The translations under genes were made by a program, and so were the position numbers. The notes below the pieces were generated by a model. It was not told the origin of the DNA. It saw nothing but the letters and a program-made list of their open reading frames with translations, and searched no databases. Of a stretch of DNA of 64,000 nucleotides, positions 22,705 through 33,639 are shown piece after piece; the first letter of the stretch is position 1, and every line of letters starts with the position of its first letter. Source of the DNA: Odontocerum albicorne. Taxonomy: Eukaryota; Arthropoda; Insecta; Trichoptera; Odontoceridae. The stretch spans positions 32,765,491 to 32,829,490 of the forward strand of contig OX463848.1 in NCBI GenBank assembly GCA_949825065.1. Reading direction: 5' to 3'.

Positions 22705-22800
22705 TTCAGACCACATCCATGGCCTAGTCGGTAAAATGTCGCAGCTTTTGATTTGCAGTATGAAATGTCAATGGCTAGATTCAAAAATATTTTTTAAAAT
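22705..22800 (+). mobile_element. Isolated tRNA-like SINE head
   Basis: CCATGGCCTAGTCGGTAAAA is an A-box region like those of SINE-A and SINE-B, followed by a decayed B box (ATGGCTAGATTCAAA). No body can be assigned. Confidence 0.4.
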
Positions 22801-22847
22801 TTTTAATCATATTGATATTAAACTCAGGTAGTATCATATACACGTGA

Positions 22848-23120
22848 AAACATAATATCACGCCAATTTCTCATTGGGGTAGACAGAGAGTTTTCTTTCC
22901 CGAAATACTTCCTTCACCTCATCCACACCGATACATATTATCATATACCTAGTATATAAATAGTTCATTTTGTATATCTTACTTCTTAGCTTTCCTTATT
23001 CTAAAATTACATTCACATGATCCATATATCCTTTTTTTGGTCGTTTTCTACCACAATCCGTATCCGAATCAGTTTTTCGTCACCTATCCGTTCAATGTGT
23101 CCCAACTATTTCAACATGTT
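22848..23120 (-). mobile_element. LINE-A-like 3' tail copy
   Basis: The 3' end is AATATCACGCCAATTTCTCA then GGGGTAGACAGAGAG. Upstream on the minus strand come R-K-R-P-K-K-G-Y-M-D-H-V-N-V-I-L (complement of 22998-23055), the R-G-R-P-x-K-x-W-x-D-x-V-N motif of the tail. It runs directly into the satellite at 23125-24000. Confidence 0.7.
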
Positions 23121-23124
23121 ATTT

Positions 23125-24000
23125 TTCTTTTGGCTCACATTCATCCTTAATAGTTGCATGTATTGTTCTATCACATCATATATATTTACATACCACATAT
23201 TATTTCCAATTCACATTCATCCTTAATAAAAACATGTATTTTTCTATCACATCACATATATTCTCGTACCACATATTATTTACAATTCACATTCATCCTT
23301 AATAATAACATATTTTGTTCTATCACATCATATACTCGTATATCTACATACCACATATTATTCCCAATTCACATTCATCCTTAATAATTACATGTATGTT
23401 ATTGTTTTATCATATACTCGTATATCTACATACCACATATTATTCCCAATTCACATTCATCCTTAATAATTACATGTATGTTATTGTTTTATCATATACT
23501 CGTACATCTACATACCACATATTATTCCCAATTTACATTCATCCTTAATAATTACATGTATTGTTCTATCACATCATATATATCTACATACCACATATTA
23601 TTCCCAATTCACATTCATTCTTAATAATTACATGTATTGTTCTATCACATCATATACTCTTATATCTATGTACAGACCACATATTATTCCCAATTCACAT
23701 TCATCCTTAATAATTACATGTATGTTATTGTTTTATCATATACTCGTACATCTACATACCACATATTATTCCCAATTCACATTCATCCTTAATAATTACA
23801 TGTATTGTTCTATCACATCATATATATCTACATACCACATATTATTCCCAATTCACATTCATTCTTAATAATTACATGTATTGTTCTATCACATCATATA
23901 CTCTTATACCTATGTACATACCACATATTATTCCCCATTCACATGCATCCTTAATAATTACATGTATGTTATTGTTCTATCACATCATATATGCCTTCAT
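23125..24000. repeat. Satellite, about 80 bp x 11, grown from LINE-A coding sequence
   Basis: Eleven units of about 75-85 bp with TTCTATCACATCATATA, CTACATACCACATATTATTC, CCAATTCACATTCATCCTTA and ATAATTACATGTAT. The minus strand of each unit contains I-K-D-E-C-E-L, the LINE-A tail motif V-I-R-D-E-C-E-L. The array therefore grew from within the LINE copy that flanks it. Some units carry an extra CTCGTA (23333, 23415, 23497, 23741) and others lack it. Open frames through it are artefacts. Confidence 0.93.
23333..23340. other. Putative TA-CTCG-TA excision footprint
   Basis: This unit reads CATCATATACTCGTATATCT, while sibling units at about 23170 and 23570 read CATCATATATAT. The difference is a 6-bp insertion: CTCG plus one TA. 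Confidence 0.5.
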
Positions 24001-24027
24001 ACCCATATATGATGTGATAGAACAATA
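23969..24027. repeat. Inverted repeat at the end of the satellite
   Basis: ATTGTTCTATCACATCATATATG (given in words: the unit start at 23969-23991) is repeated in reverse complement at 24005-24027 with a spacer of about 13 nt. The array therefore ends in an inverted unit fragment. Confidence 0.85.
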
Positions 24028-24389
24028 ATTTTTAATATAATTATTAAAAATTAATATGAATTGGGAATTCTTCTTCATAGTTGTGACTTCAATGCTGACG
24101 AACATGACCCAAAATGAGATTGCTATCGGTTGCACACATTCTTCTCCATTCCTCTCAGCATTCCGCTGTCCGAACAGTCTATGGCAAAAGAAAACCCGTA
24201 GCACCAGGTGTAACTATGTTATCGGTGTCCTGCCTCTACTCCTGCTACTATCCACATTAACAGTGACCTGGCGAGCCTCTCCATACCCTACTGGTGCGAA
24301 AAGTGACCGAAGAACTGAAAAATGCTAGGAATGGACAAATAATCAACGTTCATAAACAACTACGCTCATTAAATATATGAACTTTCTGT

Positions 24390-24846
24390 CATTATATTAT
24401 TTATAGTCAAGGCATCAACATTATGGAGGTTTAAAGACATTATAATATGTTTTATTAAACACTGTTTATTCTACTTTATGTAACGGTATAACCCTACCCT
24501 ACCCTACCCTACCCTTTATGTAACGGTATAACAATACTGAATTATGTTCATACCGACATGCACACTTCTAACTGTTAACATGCGTAACACATATATTCCC
24601 AGAATCTTACCGCCGCTCGCTGAAGTTGTCTCCTCTCTCCCTCTACCCACAATCCCCACCCCGAAAGTTTACCATTAGAAGTGTAAATTTCGGTACTTAT
24701 GCTTCCCTGATACTGAGATGAAAACCTTGAAAGCGGTAGGATTATAGTATACCATTACATAAAGTGGAATAAACAGTGTTACTACTTCTTCTCCTCAGTG
24801 CCATGTCAGGGTTAAAAAAACAGTGTTTAATAAACCAAATTACAAT
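24390..24846. mobile_element. Foldback MITE, copy C
   Basis: Left arm: ATTATATTATTTATAGTCAA, ATTATGGAGGTTTAAAGACA, TTAAACACTGTTTATTCTAC, CTTTATGTAACGGTATAACC. Right arm: GAAAACCTTGAAAGCGGTAG, ATACCATTACATAAAGTGGA, ATAAACAGTG and TTTAATAAACCAAATTACAA. Inside the left arm CCCTA is repeated five times (24492-24512) and CTTTATGTAACGGTATAAC is duplicated. The interior at 24540-24670 is unique and holds no frame. Confidence 0.8.
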
Positions 24847-24849
24847 TTC

Positions 24850-25545
24850 TATCAACATATTTTGAAAATGTTTGCTATAAATTAATTGATCCTAGAGTTG
24901 CAATCAAATTTTCTATTCAATCAACCATAACTTGGATTGAAAAATCGAGTTGAAAAGAAAGGTCTGTATAAAAAAAAATCCATTTAGTGTGAATAAAAAT
25001 TATCAAAAATTAAGATTTGATATTTCATTTATAAATGCACAAAAGCCTTTCCGTCGAAACTTTTTTTTTATATAAAACATATTGATTGAAAAGGGAATAA
25101 GTTCGCTTCCCCTTCGAGCACTTTCATACAATTTTATGACAATTATTCCTTCACCTTCCAAGTTAAAGGGGCATTATTCTCAACCCTTGACTTAATGGAA
25201 AATCCTCACTCATTGTTTTATTCAAGGCCCACAAAAGGAGTCGACCCTCCTTCTGTGACCAGGTTAATAATTTTAATCGGATTCTTACGATTTAATTTCG
25301 TCTCTTGGAGTAATCAAATTTTATTGAATTGTAAAATACTAACCCACTCTTCATATTTCAATATCTAAAGCTGTTCTTCTTACACTTGGTGTAAATAAAA
25401 TATTTCCTCTTTTACACTTAATTAAAATATCAAAATAATATTTCCAATTTAAATTAATCGTGAGCAGTTCTAATCAGATATAAACTTTTCAAGACTGAAA
25501 TAACTAGATAATGGCTAATATCTACTTGCTAGATTTTCTTTCATA
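24850..25545. other. No feature recognised
   Basis: AT-rich sequence without a supported gene or repeat. Confidence 0.55.
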
Positions 25546-25549
25546 ATCA

Positions 25550-25760
25550 TTAATATCCTCCCTGTTGAGGTAGACAGGTTATTTTCACTTCTCCTACGTT
25601 CACACATCTCATTACACATACAATCCTATTATAAAAACTTTTAATTTTTTTGTCTTTCAGAATTTGATTAATTTGATCGTGCCACGTTTTTTAAGATTTT
25701 CTCAAACTTTTCGCACTTCTTTTACTTTGTATTACATTAAATAATACTTTCACTGGAACA
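25550..25760 (-). mobile_element. Divergent LINE-A 3' tail
   Basis: The 3' end is CATTAATATCCTCCCTGTTG then AGGTAGACAGG. The complement of TTTGATTAATTTGATCGTGC corresponds to the W-x-D-Q-x-N-x-I-L block. No open frame remains. Confidence 0.5.
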
Positions 25761-25764
25761 CCAT

Positions 25765-26990
25765 AATAATGTGTTTTTAAGTAACCCGGTATAAGTACCG
25801 AACTTTCTTTTAAAAGTAGCTGTATATTTTTGCTGACAATGCTTGAGTAGCATGCTACTCAACATTGAAAAAGCTTGAAAATGCTTCTTTTACATATAAC
25901 CTCTAAAAAATCATCATCAGCCTTACAACTCAGCATAGGTATTAACAACTTGCAGGATTATGTATCATCTATATCTCTCTACCGCATTCCTTCACCAATT
26001 GCTTATACTAAGAGTGCAACAGTTCTCTATCATACTATCCGACTATCTCAGCTTCCGTCACCCCGCTCTCTTGCACCTCATCAGATCACTGAACAAAGGT
26101 TGCTATGCAGGGTCAATGTTCTGCATGCGGTATAAGTGCCCAAGCCAAGTACAGTCTAACAATTTTGAAAACTTTTGCTACGAAAACTTCGCCATACAGA
26201 AAGAAGAGCTTTTCGTTTTACCTCTGCGTCCACGCGTCATTTTAATTAATCAAACCATATACTTACGAGTATAAACAATTTTTCTCTCAAGGTTTTGACA
26301 AATCTTTCGTCACACTTTGGAAGGGCTAGGTATCCAGGGAGTAAGTAAGCGCTAGTCTTAGCAATGTTTTTTAAAGTTGTTTTTTTATGTTATTATTGTC
26401 CTCAGTGAGATACAGCCAAAAGTCTAGTTTTCTGGGAAAATGACAAATGAAAGGCAACAAACCCAGATCCATTAAAGGTGTGTATCCAAATTAAATTACC
26501 TGTTGTTTCTTTTTGCAGATTATGTTTATTTCTTGTCGTGTGTAAAACAAATAAATAAAAAATAAATAAATACAATATAGAGTGGACAAGACTTAAGTGA
26601 GAGATAAGGCCAATATAATATCTACTAGTATTTGCCAACAGTACCTCCTGGCTTATTTCATCTTAACATTCATAAATATACTTTCGTATTCAGTTTAACC
26701 TTATATAAAGATACCTTTTTCATTTAATCGTATGATACCATTAATTAACATACCCAAATAAGTGATTTGGACCTAATTCAAAGCGTGGTTAAGAATTAAT
26801 TTATGTACGAAGATTTTCGTGCCAGTTTTCCTCTAGTAAAATGTATTTTAAAGTTGTTACCGCGTTGAGTAAGCTTAAACTATGAATGAGGTTATATAAA
26901 TATTTAAGCTAATTCAATACGGCAAAAACTTTAAATAACATTTTAAACTAGAGATAGGACCCTTTTTTATTTTTTTACCAGATAGGGGCC
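25765..26990. other. No gene recognised
   Basis: A patch at 25920-26150 is less AT-rich and stays open in two overlapping plus frames, but I recognise no domain or splice signals. The rest is AT-rich. Confidence 0.45.
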
Positions 26991-26997
26991 CTTTTTT

Positions 26998-27372
26998 GTG
27001 GATACGTCAAAGAAAGTTAAGCATCCCACCAACCAGATCACAGAGTCAAGCGTCCCATCAACTAGACTACGGGGTCAAACATCTCACCAACTAGTACACA
27101 GAGTCAACCGTCCTACCAACCAGACCACAAAGTCAATCGTCCTATCAACCAGTCCACTAAGCCAAGTGTCCCACGAACCAGACCACAGAGTCAAGTGTCT
27201 CTTCAACCAAACCACAGACTGAAACGTTCCACCAATCAGACTACAAAGTAAAACATCCCACCAGTTGGAGTCCCACCTACCAGTCCACAGAGTCAACCGT
27301 CCCACCAACCAGAACTCATAGTTAAGTGTCTCGTCAACCAGAATACATAGCCAAGCGTTCCACCAACTAGGC
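26998..27372. repeat. Minisatellite, 30 bp x about 12
   Basis: Degenerate 30-bp units such as CAACCAGACCACAGAGTCAA GCGTCCCACC. Because the period is a multiple of three, long frames exist on both strands (plus repeats of P-T-N-Q-T-T-x-S-x; minus repeats of W-L-V-G-R-L-T-L). Open frames on both strands with the same period show that this is a repeat and not a repetitive protein. Confidence 0.9.
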
Positions 27373-27374
27373 AT

Positions 27375-28065
27375 TGGAAGAAGATATCTTATGAGTTCAA
27401 CATATGTGTATACAAGTATTACTTACATACACAATAACATTTGTATGGTATATGAAACAACCTTCAGTTTTCTCAACCCTTGTCAAAAATAAAACTCACT
27501 CGGTCAAGTCTGTCAAAAATGTTGTTAACTTAGATTAAAAACTTCTTCAGTTCGTTACATAACAAGTATCTTCAAACAGTAATTTATATTTACAAATCTT
27601 ATATCCAATTGCATTTACAAGTTAGGACATGGTCTAGATACCCCATTCAAGTCCTGTCATTCCCCAGTGATGAGGGTAAGGACATGATATCCAGGATTCT
27701 CTTATCATGACCTGGAAACCAAATCCAGAACACGTGTTTTGACCCCAATTTAAATCACAAACAGCCTCATTGTGAAGGTTTTTTTGCGATGACTTTCTCT
27801 CTCTCTAAAGGACGTAGAATTTCAATTGGCAAATATTTGCATGAAAAAGATCGGTTTGGGTTTTCAGTTTTCATTACGACGATTCTAAAAGGCGAAATTT
27901 CCTCGATAAATTTGACTGTTTTTCATTATTTTTACCCAATTTTAATAAAGGTATTTCATAAAATGTTTCATTATAAGAACTGTTTTAGAAATTCAGAAAA
28001 CGAAACATCGTTTATCACCATTAACATAAGCATGTTTAAAATATTATTTTGCTTTTTTTTTTCAT
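27375..28065. other. No feature recognised
   Basis: No supported gene. The open frame at 27789-28154 runs from unique AT-rich DNA into a transposon end and is not credible. Confidence 0.55.
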
Positions 28066-28069
28066 GGAA

Positions 28070-28871
28070 CAGTAATCCCCCCATCTACGCGGGTAATTGT
28101 AAAAAACAATGCATAAATGAAGTCCGCTTAATTAGAGCCATTAAATACAATTAGTCGTGTATTATATATTTTTAGATAGTTTATTTTTAATTGCAATAAT
28201 TAAAAAAAACTTAAGTAATTTTTTTAAATAAGTTTATATAAATGGTTACTAATGACGACGTCCGTAGCCCAGTGGTAACATTCACGATTTCCACCCGGGG
28301 GCTTAAGATTCGATTCCCGATGTCACCCAAGAAAAAAAGAGTGCCACTCTGGTGAAAGTGTGCCGAGTGACAGTGTTACCAACACGTTCAATGACGAACC
28401 GGGATTTGCGTGACTTCTCCAGATATTCTAAACTCGAATGCTCGCCTACTGGAACTGAAGACAATATTGTCTCCCGACCGCACTCTTCAATTTATCCGAA
28501 ATATGAAAGGTTACTAATGACTGATAAAACGCATTTTGATAAACGCTATGCTACTTATTTATAGGAGGAAATATATTACAGAGCTTTTAATTTCCTGTAC
28601 CTGTTCAAAATCCGTCTCGTTGAATAAAATTTCCATTGTTGCTTTTATCAATCTAAAATTCATTGTTGTGTCATTTATCGATGTTGATGGCATAGATAAT
28701 CTATTAAAAGTCTACTGCACAGCTGTTGCTCTTACTGATGTATTTAGAATAAAATAAGATACCAAAAATTGTTTTAAAGACATCACCATTATGCATTTGA
28801 ATTTCTAACTTGATAAACCGCGTCAAAATAAAATGGCGTTAACCGAGACCCCGTAAATGGGGGGCGTACTG
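28070..28871. mobile_element. Pogo/Tigger-like element, non-autonomous, copy 1
   Basis: The terminal inverted repeats are CAGTAATCCCCCCATCTACG (28070) and, at the right end reversed, CAGTACGCCCCCCATTTACG (ends 28871), with TA following on the right. CAGT..CCCC..TACG ends and TA sites are typical of pogo/Tigger elements. The interior keeps no transposase frame. A SINE-A is inserted at 28257-28508. Related copies lie at 59228-59640 and 60083. Confidence 0.8.
28257..28508 (+). mobile_element. SINE-A copy nested in the pogo element, with target duplication
   Basis: tRNA-like head: A-box GTAGCCCAGTGGTAACA, B-box AGATTCGATTCCC. The body includes AGTGTTACCAACACGTTC, and the end ACTCTTCAATTTATCCGAAA is shared with other SINE-A copies. 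The 13-mer GGTTACTAATGAC flanks it exactly (28244-28256 and 28509-28521). Pogo copy 2 shows the unoccupied site as GTGGTTACTGATAAC near 59355. The open frame at 28352-28564 is therefore SINE plus pogo. Confidence 0.88.
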
Positions 28872-28879
28872 TAAAGCAT

Positions 28880-29765
28880 AACATATCGTCATATTTTTGG
28901 CACAAAGCAAATGTGTGAAATTTCCAAAAGAAAGATTTTTAGATAATTATCTGGAATTTATATTTATATTTTTACATGGAATTTATATTTTTACATGAAA
29001 TACTGATTTCACAGAATCAAAATATATGTATGTAACTGCCCAGTAACGCCGAAAACACATTGGAAGGAGTTTGAATTGAAATATCTAAGAAGCAGTGAAA
29101 TTTTAGTTACCAATTTACATCAGAAACCCGACGGCATATATTCATCAAATCAACACTTCTTTTTAAAGACAAGATGACACACAAGAATCAATAAAAAATA
29201 CTTGAAAACTTGAGTGTTCCGTTACAACGAAAGCTTCATGAACAACTGAAATGTAAACTTTTTCAGCACATAAACTTAAAAATGGTTTCTATTTAAATTT
29301 ATATTGCAAAATGTAATACCCTGGTTTCAGTATGTTCTTATATTCAGATAATATGAAACATTTAAAATTCTGTATATACTTTTTTTTTAATCTTGATCAA
29401 TTTGTGTCAAAAAATATTTGTACGTAAGTATTTTTTGTTCCCTTAATTCAAGGAACGGATTCGTTAGAAATTTTATTGTTATAATAATTCAGATTTTCGC
29501 TAAAAATATTGAATACTAATGAATGTAGTTTTTATTTTTAGTAATGTTTGTTGATAAAAGATAATACGAACGTTGTTCGTGCAATATTTTTTTTACATTA
29601 ATCTTGATAAGCTGTTGCGTGTTTTTTTTTCTTAAACATTACCTTGATATGTTGCATGACCTGTGGTGACGGGTGTGTATGAAAGTAAAACAAGGATATG
29701 GCAATAATAGCCTTCACTCAAGTTCGCTAAACTGTTTTTTTTTCTAGCTGATCCGTTTTTCGTAC
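28880..29765. other. No feature recognised
   Basis: AT-rich sequence with no supported gene or family match. Confidence 0.55.
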
Positions 29766-29769
29766 AGTG

Positions 29770-30055
29770 CTTAACACATACATAACATCACGCTATTTTC
29801 CTACTAGGTTAAGCAAAGACGATAGAGCGCCAAACTGTCCTTTCACGACAAACATATTTTGGTTCTTCCGAATCCATTCACTTTCTCATACAACTCGTAC
29901 GATTAATCTTACTTGGAAAATTTTCTTCTTTCAAAATATTATTCTATTGATTCGACCATACATTCCTTGGTCTTCCTTCCTCTACCACGTTGTCCCCTCA
30001 TGTTTGCTCTAAATATCTGTTTTGTTAGTCTTTTGGCACTCATTCATTCCATGTG
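29770..30055 (-). mobile_element. LINE-A 3' tail copy
   Basis: The 3' end is ACATACATAACATCACGCTA then TTTCCTACTAGG. Upstream the complement of TTGATTCGACCATACATTCC gives the W-x-D-Q-I/V-N block, and TGGTCTTCCTTCCTCTACCA gives the G-R-G-R-P-R tail motif. The 5' side is lost at about 30055. Confidence 0.75.
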
Positions 30056-30450
30056 AATATTTTTGCTGTTGTAATTAAATGTAGAAAATAAAAAAAAATA
30101 TTTAACTTGTAGTAAAAATATAAAAATTGAGTTAGTTCTATTTTTTAAATAATAAATGTATATAGATTGCGTAATATGAACAAAAGTATTATAATGTTTT
30201 ACCTGTTTATGACATACTCGGGTAGTGATGATTTGTAAAATTACCAATTTTTTAAATAAATATCATCATAAGATTGTTTTTGCGTAGTGCCAAATAATAT
30301 ACATTCAAAGCAAAAAATATTTGATGTCAAACCAATCACAAACCCGTTGGAAACCAATCACAAACCAATTGGGAATCGGATATGTAAGGCGTGCTTGTAA
30401 GGCAAACACTGATAACATCTGTGGCATAGTTAACAGAACATTTGTCTTCC
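30056..30450. other. No gene; contains a short 2x repeat
   Basis: AAACCAATCACAAACC occurs twice at about 30330 and 30350. The longest minus-strand open frame in the window (30871-30305, 188 codons) crosses this interval and a SINE tail. Its composition is Phe/Ile/Tyr/Cys rich and shows no domain, so I do not call it a gene. Confidence 0.5.
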
Positions 30451-30454
30451 ATTC

Positions 30455-30525
30455 GAAGGTTTCTATTTGGTTGATATAAATTGTCACATAGTAATAATCT
30501 TGCCAGGTTCTCCTGTATATGACGT
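30455..30525 (+). mobile_element. SINE-B or LINE-C tail fragment
   Basis: TTTCTATTTGGTTGATATAA ATTGTCACATAGTAATAATC TTGCCAGGTT follows the shared 3' tail consensus. No tRNA head precedes it. Confidence 0.55.
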
Positions 30526-31049
30526 TCTGTGTATACTGTATTAGTGTTATACATTTTTTATGCTCAGTGAAAAACATTGGGACTTCAGGCGTATAAAATA
30601 TACAATCTCTTTTCCCATAAATCTTCAAAGTTGAACAAGAAATTTCATAAATAATGCTTTGTCGACAAATTGGAAAAGTGAAGAAAAGAATTGGAAAAGT
30701 TTTGAAATGGCACATAAAATTAAAATAACATTCCACAATAAAAACACAGCCTTCAAAATAACTGTGTATTTTTTGGTAACTCCTTAAGAAAAATAATTTT
30801 TGTTCTGAATTGATCGAAAATCGAATATTCGAACTGACAGTCGAAAATGAAACACGGGGGTTGATCATCAATCAATAATATCCAATTATATTTTCTCACA
30901 GCCAGCTCTTTGATTAGAAAAATTATCGATAATTTATTTAAAAATTATACAATAACTTTTCATTTACCCTTAAGAATAAGTATTTTAAAGCCTTTTTGTT
31001 TTAGAAAGAATTTATTTATATAAAAGTATTAATCTTTTTTCGCGTACAG

Positions 31050-31170
31050 TACAACTTGGTTGGATTATTACCACGTACTGAAAATCAAACAGATATAATT
31101 TAAAGGAAACTGGTATCAAACTCGTGACCCCCGGGCTAAAAGACAGGTATCATATCAAAAAAGTCACGTA
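31050..31170 (-). mobile_element. SINE-B copy
   Basis: Tail ACAGTACAACTTGGTTGGAT TATTACCACG, body AAAGGAAACTGGTATC, head complement AACTCGTGACCCCCGGGCTA then AGACAGGTATCATATC. All three parts are in order but shortened. Confidence 0.7.
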
Positions 31171-31174
31171 GCTC

Positions 31175-32500
31175 GTTGAAGGAAACTTGATATTGACCAC
31201 GCGATATTCAATTTTCAACATTTCAGAATTTAACGAAGTAACATGAATTTTATAGACTCTAGTTGACATACTACTGAGGGATGATGTATCAAATTTTAGC
31301 TTTAAATCGCCCAGCTATGCGTTGGGTTATATCTGTTAATTCGTGCTCTAACTTGTTGAAATGCTAAAAACTTTTAAACCTTAGTGGTACACATTAAAAA
31401 ATATTGCAGCAATAATAATAGACTAAAGAAATTTAGAAAAAAAATATTTGTATTATTTACGATTTTTCTTCACAAAAGAATACTCGTTTAAATAAATACA
31501 TAGAAAAGATAAATATCTAATAACGTCGTCAAGACTTGGAGTATAAAATATTCTGATGGGTAAAATTACTTCTTCCGTGTATTGAAGAAGTTAAAAGCTC
31601 TAAACATCTCACAGTTGATCATTAAAAGTTAAGCTTTGTCAAGCATTTACTCGTATAATAAGTTACGGTGATTTGTTCGTCTTGGAAAAGTTTATATAGA
31701 ACATCTTCAAACGAAAGTAGCCTAATTATAAATTTTCCTCAAAAATATTATTTAAAATGAAAATTTCAATTTTTTGTGAGTTTTAAAATCTTCTTAGATT
31801 AAAAGTTGCCTTTTTTGGTCATTATGTAAATTATTTTCATACTATTATCGTAATTACCAGTTTTTTTTAATTATCTTTTTTTAACCAACACTGCGTAATT
31901 AATGTTGTCTGGAAAGTAGTTTTGCATTTATCGGATAGATTTCTTTAAGATAAAATTTTCGTTGCTTACTTCATTCCAAACATGCTGCATGTAAATTATT
32001 ATAAATAGTAAGAGTAAGCGTATTTTTTTCGACTATTATTTACCCAAATTCCTGAAGTATAATTCAGAAAATGGACCAGATAGGTTCTTTTTTCAGTGAA
32101 TGATGATTTTTATAACGGTGAAGGAAAAACTGCACCTCAGACCAAAAATGTTCAGTTTATGAAAAGTATTCAGTAAGTGATTGTGTGTATCAAATGTGGT
32201 TTAAATATCAAGGTAATATGACACTGGTTTCCGCTATGGAAGACCGATTTCAACTAATGAAGACCTAATCAGCGTTTTTATTGAGAATAACCAGGATTCT
32301 ACGAACTCGAGAGATTGCTAAGATATTGAAATATATACTTTTTGTTATAGACAATTGTTTCCATCAGCCACCTCACTAGGCTCAGAGCCTGATCTGAAAC
32401 AGCTGACTTATACCCATCATATTTATGCATATAAAATAACATACATAACATAATCATTAGTAATTTTATTAACACTGAGATACAGTAAGTCACGAAAGGT
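31175..32500. other. No feature recognised
   Basis: AT-rich. The minus-strand open frame at 32299-32493 has no recognisable domain. Confidence 0.5.
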
Positions 32501-32504
32501 GATA

Positions 32505-32735
32505 ATTTTAATTAACTATTATTGTGAAGATATGTTGAAATATTTTACTTGAAAATACCAAGAAAACATGAAAGTTTATTTTAATTGACTATAATTGTGA
32601 AGATATGTTGAAATATTTTATTTGAAAATGCCAAGAAATCATAAAAGTGTATTTTAATTGACTATTATGGTGAAGATATGTTACGTTGAAATATTTTACT
32701 TGAAAATATCAAGAAAACATGATAGTATATTTTTC
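32505..32735. repeat. Tandem repeat, about 73 bp x 3
   Basis: Three units of GTGAAGATATGTTGAAATAT, TTTACTTGAAAATACCAAGA and AAACATGAAAGTTTATTTTA. The third has a 5-bp insertion. Confidence 0.9.
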
Positions 32736-33059
32736 TCAAAAAAATTGAGAAAGTAAGGTACCATATTTCATTTATAAATACCCAGAGGTATATTTGACTA
32801 TGTATTTACCGAGAACTGTTAGCTTCGTGAAGTCTCTGTATAAAAATGTGGTTGTGATAAAATATATTGCAATGTATAGATTAACTCAGAAAAACAGGAG
32901 CAGGTAAATGAGTTCTGTTATCTGGGGTAATGGGCGAGTTGAAGGAAGGGGGGGCATTGAAAGAAGGGTTGCAACAGGGAACAAGGTAAACGGAGCACTT
33001 AATATTATATACAACAACTGCGTAATATCAACAGTAGCAAAATAACAATACATAATAGT

Positions 33060-33535
33060 GTGCTGGTGTCTACCTTGACGTATATAAGTGAAACTTGGAC
33101 TCAGTAGAAAAAGTATAAGAGTGAGATTCATGGTGTGGAGATGCGTATACCAAGGAATATTTGTGGATTGTCAATGTATGAAAAACGGCTAAATAAAGAC
33201 ATGGATAAAATGGATGTTTTAAGTAAGATTAAGAAAGAAGCTTTAAGATGGTTTGGACATGAAGAGAGATTAAGTGATGAAAGAATGACTTATCGAATAT
33301 ACAAGTTAGAAGTGCAAGGTGTTCACGGAAAAGATAGACCGAGAAAATCGTAACTGGACCAAATGGACCAGATTTTGAAAGAAGGTAAAGTGAGAAATAT
33401 AAAAATGTGCATGACGAGATGTGTGAATGTGGAGGAGGCGAAAGTTGTGTTATTTGATGGGAAAGTTTAGAGATATGTATTTTTTACCTACCTCGCAAAA
33501 GACATGGCGTGATGGTGTGTATATATGAATGTACT
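33060..33535 (+). mobile_element. LINE-A 3' tail copy, long open frame
   Basis: Plus-strand tail coding. It reads Y-I-S-E-T-W-T, then H-G-V-E-M-R-I-P-R-N-I-C-G-L-S-M-Y-E-K-R, then E-A-L-R-W-F-G-H-E-E-R-L-S-D-E-R-M-T, then D-R-P-R-K-S and, after a stop, L-D-Q-M-D-Q-I-L-K-E-G. It ends with TTACCTACCTCGCAAAAGAC ATGGCGTGATGGTGTG and a TATG-like tail. It resembles the others but is a diverged subfamily. The open frame at 33135-33353 lies in it. No catalytic region is present. Confidence 0.85.
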
Positions 33536-33639
33536 ATAACAAAACTTGGAAATAATCTGGAAACACGTTTCACACAATAACTCCTAAAAAGCCTAGTTTT
33601 ATTACGAGTGTTTAGAAATACTGACTGTATGTTGTTCTG

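Noticed and set aside
24485..24512. Telomeric repeat (CCCTA)n
   Set aside because: Only five units, embedded in a foldback element whose normal sequence contains ACCCTACC; local slippage explains it.
26998..27374. Repetitive proteins on both strands
   Set aside because: A 30-bp minisatellite keeps frames open on both strands by period alone.
30305..30871. 188-codon minus-strand open frame, the longest here
   Set aside because: It runs antisense through a SINE-B tail and AT-rich DNA. Its composition is that of random AT-rich sequence, with no motif or signal peptide I trust.
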